Below, piece after piece: positions 60,208 through 64,000 of a DNA stretch of 64,000 bases; the first letter of the stretch is position 1, and the number at the start of each line of letters is the position of its first letter. The notes beneath the pieces are model-generated. The model saw only the letters and a program-made list of their open reading frames with translations, was not told where the DNA came from and made no database searches. This DNA is from Thalassovita gelatinovora. GTDB taxonomy: Bacteria > Pseudomonadota > Alphaproteobacteria > Rhodobacterales > Rhodobacteraceae. The translations under genes and the position numbers were made by a program. The stretch is from the NCBI RefSeq assembly GCF_001458355.1, contig NZ_CYSA01000026.1, positions 186,001-250,000 of the forward strand. Reading direction: 5' to 3'.

Positions 60208-61212
60208 TCAAACGAATTGAAGATAGGATGGAAAATCTTCTGGCGGGTCGATGATCGCGGTGATTTTAAGTTGCGCAATGGTGCGATCGCGCGCCTTTTC
60301 CAGATGCATAGACAACATGCTTGCCGCTGCGCTGATCGATCCGGACAGGGAAAGTTCGATCACCTGACCAAGTTCAAGAATGGATTGCGTGTCTGGCGGC
60401 AGCCCAAGCGAAAACAGGGCCGATTGGCAGGCTTCCAGCGCCAGCCGGTTGCTGGAGGCGTAATTCGCAAGGTCTTCATTCGGGGTGGTGAGGATCACCA
60501 TTTCGAAAAACCGTTGCTCCAGCGAAAACCATTGTGTCGGGGTCAGTACCAAATTGGCGGACTGCGCTTTGATTTCGTCGGCAAGCTGACGCAGATCCTG
60601 AACGGGAAGTTTCGCAGACCGAAGCGCCGCCACTTCGAGGATCGACCGCAGTTCGTATTTGTCTTTGATCTTCTGCGAAGTCAGCGGTTCCACCACCCAG
60701 CGCGATGTCCGACTTTTCTGAATCAGGCCGCGTTCTTGCAGGCGGCCCAGAACGTCGCGGATGATCGTGCGCGAAACGCTGTATTCATCGGCCATCAACA
60801 CTTCGATGATGCGGTACCGACCAAAGACCGGACAACGGGTGACATGATATGCAACGTCATCGTAAATCCGCAGCCAATTGGGCTTGCCCACACTTTCGTC
60901 AAGCCCCGTCAGGTCCAATTCGATCTGACGCAGGTCTTCGCGCTTCGGAGTACTGCCGTTCCCGGCGACAAGAAACCCACGCCCCGAAAACCGGCAAATG
61001 TGGCCTTCGGCCTCGATCATTTCCAGCGCCCGTTTGACCGTCGCTCGGGACATGTTCATGCGTTCAGACAGCGCACTTTCCTGTAAAACAAGTCCCGGCT
61101 GAAGTTTTCCAAGCGCAATATTGTGCCGCAGCAGGTCAGCCGCCACTTCAAAAAGTGGCGCACGTTTGTCCTGATCTTCTGCGTCGCGCCCGTGAGCTAT
61201 GGGATAAATCAT
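60208..61212 (-). CDS. GntR-type regulator with two winged-helix domains
   Basis: A protein of 334 residues that contains two GntR-like DNA-binding modules in tandem. The first (about 25-85) has LQESALSERMNMSRATVKRA and EMIEAEGHICRFSGRGFLVA. The second (about 120-175) has YSVSRTIIRDVLGRLQERGL and IQKSRTSRWVVEPL. A C-terminal helical FCD-like domain follows (ELRSILEVAALRSAKLPVQD, SLSGSISAAASMLSMHLEKA). Tandem DNA-binding domains are uncommon in GntR proteins. It is divergent from the polyamine-type ABC operon at 61467, its likely target. Confidence 0.84.
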   Translation of the reverse strand: MIYPIAHGRDAEDQDKRAPLFEVAADLLRHNIALGKLQPGLVLQESALSERMNMSRATVKRALEMIEAEGHICRFSGRGFLVAGNGSTPKREDLRQIELDLTGLDESVGKPNWLRIYDDVAYHVTRCPVFGRYRIIEVLMADEYSVSRTIIRDVLGRLQERGLIQKSRTSRWVVEPLTSQKIKDKYELRSILEVAALRSAKLPVQDLRQLADEIKAQSANLVLTPTQWFSLEQRFFEMVILTTPNEDLANYASSNRLALEACQSALFSLGLPPDTQSILELGQVIELSLSGSISAAASMLSMHLEKARDRTIAQLKITAIIDPPEDFPSYLQFV

Positions 61213-61466
61213 CCGAGTCTCGCCTCAATACTTTTCCAGAGCATAGGACGGTGGCCGGTCCGTTGGAAACATTTTTTGTTTGCGTTCAAAAATCGTTTGT
61301 CCCTGCGGCGAAGTTCTTTTTCGCGCAAAAAATGAGCAAAAAATAGTCAATATACGCATAAATTGGGCAGATATGGTTCGTCTCGGCATTCCCCCTCTTT
61401 CTTAAATCGGTTTTTTTGATGCAAAAATCATTTTTCTTTTGCGTCCAACAGAGAATCGATGTTTGT
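61213..61466. other. Divergent promoter region of the GntR gene and PotABC-like operon
   Basis: About 250 bp, unusually AT-rich for this genome (TTTTTCGCGCAAAAAATGAG, and several runs of T). No gene with a ribosome site is seen. It must contain the promoters for the GntR regulator and the ABC operon, and presumably the regulator's operator, which I could not pin down. Confidence 0.5.
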
Positions 61467-62519
61467 ATGAGAAAATCGATTAACAGGGGGCAACCAGTGC
61501 TGACGCTAAGCCGAGTAAGCCGAAGATATGGCGAAACCACTGCTCTGGACGGGCTGGATTTCGTGGTTCCGGAAAATACCTACATGTCCCTTCTTGGGGC
61601 CTCTGGTTCAGGCAAGACGACGCTATTGCGTCTGATTGCAGGCTTCGAAGAACCGGATCAGGGTGAAATTTCAATCCATGGCGAACGCATTGACGGTCAA
61701 CCGCCGCATCTGCGCGATATTGGTTTCGTGTTTCAGAATTTCGCGCTGTTTCCGCATCTGACGGTTGCTCAGAACGTGGCCTATGGCCTGCGGCACCGCG
61801 CGATTGCACCTGTCACCAACGAAAAAGAAATCACGGAACGGACCGAAGAGTCGCTTGCGTTGGTTGGGCTTTCGGGCTTCGGGCATCGCGCAATCAGTGC
61901 GATTTCCGGTGGTCAGCGCCAGCGTGTCGCGCTTGCCCGCACGATGATCTGTGAGCCGCGCGTTATTTTGCTCGACGAACCGCTCGGCGCGCTTGATGCG
62001 AACCTTCGCGCCCGGATGTGCGACGAATTGAAGGCCATCCGCGAACGGCTCAAGGTCAGCTTCCTGCACGTGACCGGTTCCGAAACCGAAGCGCTTACCA
62101 TGGGGGATAAAGTGGCCGTGCTGTCGGGCGGGAAGATTGTCCAGTCGGATGCGCCCGACACATTGTTTTCAAGCCCCAGCAACGTCGACGCTGCGCGCCA
62201 TCTCAACGCGTGGAACATTTTCGAAGCGGGACTTTGTGGTGCCGCGATGGGGCAGGGGACGATCGCCGTCCGCTTCGACCAGATCGATGTCAGTCCCAAG
62301 GGCAAAGCCCCGGATGGGCATCCTTGGCTGTCGGCGAAATACCTCACCGGAGAATTCAACGGTCCGACCGCGCTGTCGTTTTTCCGCGCCGATGACGGCA
62401 CGCTTTTGCAAGTCATCGATCACCTGAGCCAGCCGCGCCTTCCCGACATGGTCGAAGGCCAAAGCTATGATCTTCACTTCGCGCCGGATGCCGCGCGTCA
62501 GTTCCACGGAGCCGCCTGA
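61467..62519 (+). CDS. ABC transporter ATPase, PotA-like (polyamine/opine type)
   Basis: A protein of 350 residues with the PotA/FbpC architecture: LTLSRVSRRYGETTALDGLD, Walker A LLGASGSGKTTLLRLIAGFE (about 41), Q-loop GFVFQNFALFPHLTVAQNVA, signature ISGGQRQRVALARTM, Walker B VILLDEPLGALDANLRARM, and a C-terminal TOBE-like domain. Family members drive spermidine/putrescine or Fe uptake. It overlaps the first permease gene by 1 nt. The substrate-binding protein is not in the window. The ATG at 61467 is chosen; the frame extends 17 codons upstream. Confidence 0.87.
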   Translation: MRKSINRGQPVLTLSRVSRRYGETTALDGLDFVVPENTYMSLLGASGSGKTTLLRLIAGFEEPDQGEISIHGERIDGQPPHLRDIGFVFQNFALFPHLTVAQNVAYGLRHRAIAPVTNEKEITERTEESLALVGLSGFGHRAISAISGGQRQRVALARTMICEPRVILLDEPLGALDANLRARMCDELKAIRERLKVSFLHVTGSETEALTMGDKVAVLSGGKIVQSDAPDTLFSSPSNVDAARHLNAWNIFEAGLCGAAMGQGTIAVRFDQIDVSPKGKAPDGHPWLSAKYLTGEFNGPTALSFFRADDGTLLQVIDHLSQPRLPDMVEGQSYDLHFAPDAARQFHGAA

Positions 62520-63430
62520 TGACCGCCCTGTCGACGGACACCCCGACCCAATCCACCCATTCGCCCGCAGAATTGCGCGAAAAAAAGGATCGCCGCCGCG
62601 CCATCACCCTTTTGACGCCCGGTCTTCTGTGGATGTCCCTTTTCATGGTTCTGCCGATGTGCATGGTTATCTACGTGTCCTTCTGGACCCAGACCACCTT
62701 TGCCGTGGAATCAACGCTCACCACGGCAAGCTGGGAACGCTTCCTAAGCTCCTCGACCTATCTTTCCGCGATCGGTACCACGCTTCGGGTCTGGGCGATC
62801 GTGCTGGCCGCAACCGTGGTTGTCGGCTACCCTGTCGCGTTGTTCATCGGGCTGTTCGTCCGCAATAAAACGCTTCAGACCGCTTTGCTGGTTGCCTGTG
62901 TGATCCCGTTCTGGACGTCGTTCCTGATCCGCGTGATTGCATGGCGTCCGATGCTTGGCACCGAAGGGGCGATCAATGTGATCCTGATGAAGCTCGGGAT
63001 CATATCGGAACCGCTGACCTTTCTTCTGTTTTCCGAATTTTCCGTCCTCGTCGGGATGACCCAGATCTACTGTGTCTTCATGGTCGGACCGATCACCTTT
63101 ATGCTGGGGCGGATCGATCCCTCCGTGATCGAAGCCGCGCGCGATCTTGGGGCGTCTTTCGGCACGATTTTCCGCCGCATCATCCTGCCGCTGTCGCTTC
63201 CGGGCGTTATGGTCGGGTCGATCTTCGTTTCCGTCATGGTTCTGGGCGAATTGGCGACCGCCGCGTCGCTGTCGGGCCGCAAGGTCAACCTTCTGGGCAA
63301 TATCATCGTCAGTCAGGTCGGGTCTCTGAAATGGGCCTTCGCCGCTGTCGCCGGTGTGGTGCTCACCATCATCATCACCGCCGTCATTGCGCTCGCCCTG
63401 CGTATCGTCGACCTGCGAAAGGAAATGTGA
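62519..63430 (+). CDS. ABC transporter permease, PotB-like
   Basis: A protein of 303 residues with six helices: LLTPGLLWMSLFMVLPMCMV, TLRVWAIVLAATVVVGYPVA and VIPFWTSFLIRVIAWRPMLG. The EAA motif is DPSVIEAARDLGASFGTIFR (about 200). The N-terminal 25 residues are hydrophilic. This is the first membrane subunit of a spermidine/putrescine-type transporter, starting at the overlapping ATGA of the ATPase stop. It is followed 3 nt later by the second permease. Confidence 0.9.
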   Translation: MTALSTDTPTQSTHSPAELREKKDRRRAITLLTPGLLWMSLFMVLPMCMVIYVSFWTQTTFAVESTLTTASWERFLSSSTYLSAIGTTLRVWAIVLAATVVVGYPVALFIGLFVRNKTLQTALLVACVIPFWTSFLIRVIAWRPMLGTEGAINVILMKLGIISEPLTFLLFSEFSVLVGMTQIYCVFMVGPITFMLGRIDPSVIEAARDLGASFGTIFRRIILPLSLPGVMVGSIFVSVMVLGELATAASLSGRKVNLLGNIIVSQVGSLKWAFAAVAGVVLTIIITAVIALALRIVDLRKEM

Positions 63431-63433
63431 GCC

Positions 63434-64000
63434 ATGGAATCCCGTATTCTGCGCCCGACCCTCGCCATCTACACCGCAGCCTTCCTGTTGTTTCTCTACG
63501 GACCGATGATCGTGCTTGCGATCCTGTCTTTCCAAAGTTCGGAAGGTGGGCCGCAATTCCCGATCCGCGACTGGTCGGTCTACTGGTATCAGCACCTTCT
63601 GGGATTGACCGAAACATCCCGCGTTTCGCAACTTCCGGTCGGGGATAGTCTGGTGCGCTCGATCGTGCTGGCTTTCATGACCACGGTGGTTTCCACGATC
63701 CTCGGGGTGATGAGCGCGGAAGCCTTCCGCACCAAGTTCAAAGGCTCCGGTCCCGCCTTCTATCTGATCATCCTCGGCATGATGGTGCCCGGTGTTCTGG
63801 TCGGTCTGGGGATGGCGCTGTTGTCCAATACCCTTGGTATCGGTCGCGTTTGGTGGGGCACATCCTTCGTGCTGCACGTTGTCTATACCTATCCCTTCGC
63901 CTTTCTTGTGATGCTTGCCATTTTCAACCGGTTCGACCGGTCGGTCGAAGAAGCCTCGCTGTCGCTTGGCGTCAGCCCGGCGCAGACGTTCCGCCGCGTG
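63434..64000 (+). CDS. ABC transporter permease, PotC-like (partial)
   Basis: The frame is open from the ATG at 63434 to the window end (189 codons), so the C-terminus is missing. My translation begins MESRILRPTLAIYTAAFLLF and shows LAFMTTVVSTILGVMSAEAF, MMVPGVLVGLGMALLS and HVVYTYPFAFLVMLAIFNRF, with the EAA motif start EEASLSLGVSPAQTFRRV at the edge. It pairs with the PotB-like permease. The substrate-binding protein gene may follow beyond 64000. Confidence 0.88.
   Translation, partial: MESRILRPTLAIYTAAFLLFLYGPMIVLAILSFQSSEGGPQFPIRDWSVYWYQHLLGLTETSRVSQLPVGDSLVRSIVLAFMTTVVSTILGVMSAEAFRTKFKGSGPAFYLIILGMMVPGVLVGLGMALLSNTLGIGRVWWGTSFVLHVVYTYPFAFLVMLAIFNRFDRSVEEASLSLGVSPAQTFRRV

Noticed and set aside
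62744-63877. A 377-codon minus-strand open frame
   Set aside because: It is antisense to two clear ABC permease genes and has low-complexity composition typical of GC-rich shadow frames.
1-64000. CRISPR array near the cas3 fragment
   Set aside because: No regularly spaced repeats are visible there or elsewhere; the three 40-bp inserts in the IS5 gene are irregularly spaced, differ in orientation and are insertions, not an array.
1-64000. tRNA, rRNA and integrase-flanked island boundaries
   Set aside because: I scanned for tRNA-like ends, rRNA sequence and integrase motifs and found none that I could support.

Overview
The window looks like chromosomal (or large-replicon) DNA of an alphaproteobacterium, most likely a marine Rhodobacteraceae/Roseobacter-type bacterium. 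The evidence is GC-rich coding sequence, tightly packed ATGA-overlapping operons, many ABC transporters, Tat-exported periplasmic proteins, ectoine-catabolism and ars genes, and IS families common in that group (IS5/IS427, IS1182, IS110, IS630, IS3). No rRNA, tRNA, origin or CRISPR array was found.

Layout. 1-2.4 kb: MacB/FtsX-type ABC exporter pair and an AEC carrier, all on the minus strand. 2.5-9.3 kb: a scrapyard of mobile DNA, holding an IS630 remnant, a truncated cas3 HD domain, an IS3 orfA stub, a full-length IS1182-type element with a frameshifted transposase, an SDR/SnoaL pair with its HxlR regulator, an IS110 fragment, and an IS5 element whose transposase is interrupted by three related ~40-bp palindromic inserts. 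9.3-15.2 kb: a truncated doeB and an intact eutB (ectoine/hydroxyectoine catabolism), joined to an arsenic module (acr3, patB/arsH debris, arsR, arsP-like permease, MFS). 15.2-19.2 kb: GST, membrane ferric-reductase-like protein, NmrA-type oxidoreductase, MarR. 19.2-26.7 kb: an unfamiliar exported/redox cluster (YHYH protein, small secreted protein, membrane protein, ferredoxin, cytochrome-b-like membrane protein, Tat flavoprotein, sulfatase, DUF1566 protein). 26.8-33.8 kb: two LysR regulators (one frameshifted) with oxidoreductases, an LLM flavin enzyme and a VOC protein. 33.9-44.9 kb: a DUF481 outer-membrane protein, a two-component system and what looks like its regulon (PepSY, cytochrome b, acidic protein, DUF2271, PepSY-flavodoxin-reductase, ApbE, P-type ATPase, VIT/CCC1). 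45.2-57.4 kb: an NCS1 permease and a MetX-like hydrolase facing a nine-gene amide operon. 57.4-64 kb: NAD-binding protein, small proteins, AraC and GntR regulators, and the first three genes of a PotABC-like ABC transporter running off the end.

How the genes work together. The clearest integrated system is the amide operon at 48586-57375. A five-component branched-chain/urea-type ABC importer supplies an aliphatic amidase (AmiE, with the E59/K134/C166 triad visible), followed by AmiB (AAA+ ATPase), AmiC (ligand sensor) and AmiR (ANTAR antiterminator). A strong terminator hairpin lies in the 5' leader, 48 nt before the first start codon, and is the obvious target for AmiR. The divergent NCS1 permease gene also has a leader terminator with a mutually exclusive upstream pairing, so two attenuator-type leaders sit head to head. 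The two-component system at 34.9-37.0 kb shares an identical 15-bp box between two downstream promoters, linking it to a membrane/periplasmic flavin electron-transfer module.

The most unusual observation is the set of three palindromic ~40-bp inserts inside one IS5 transposase (8480-9156). Removing each restores the reading frame exactly, one is inverted relative to the other two, and their stems differ in sequence while still pairing.
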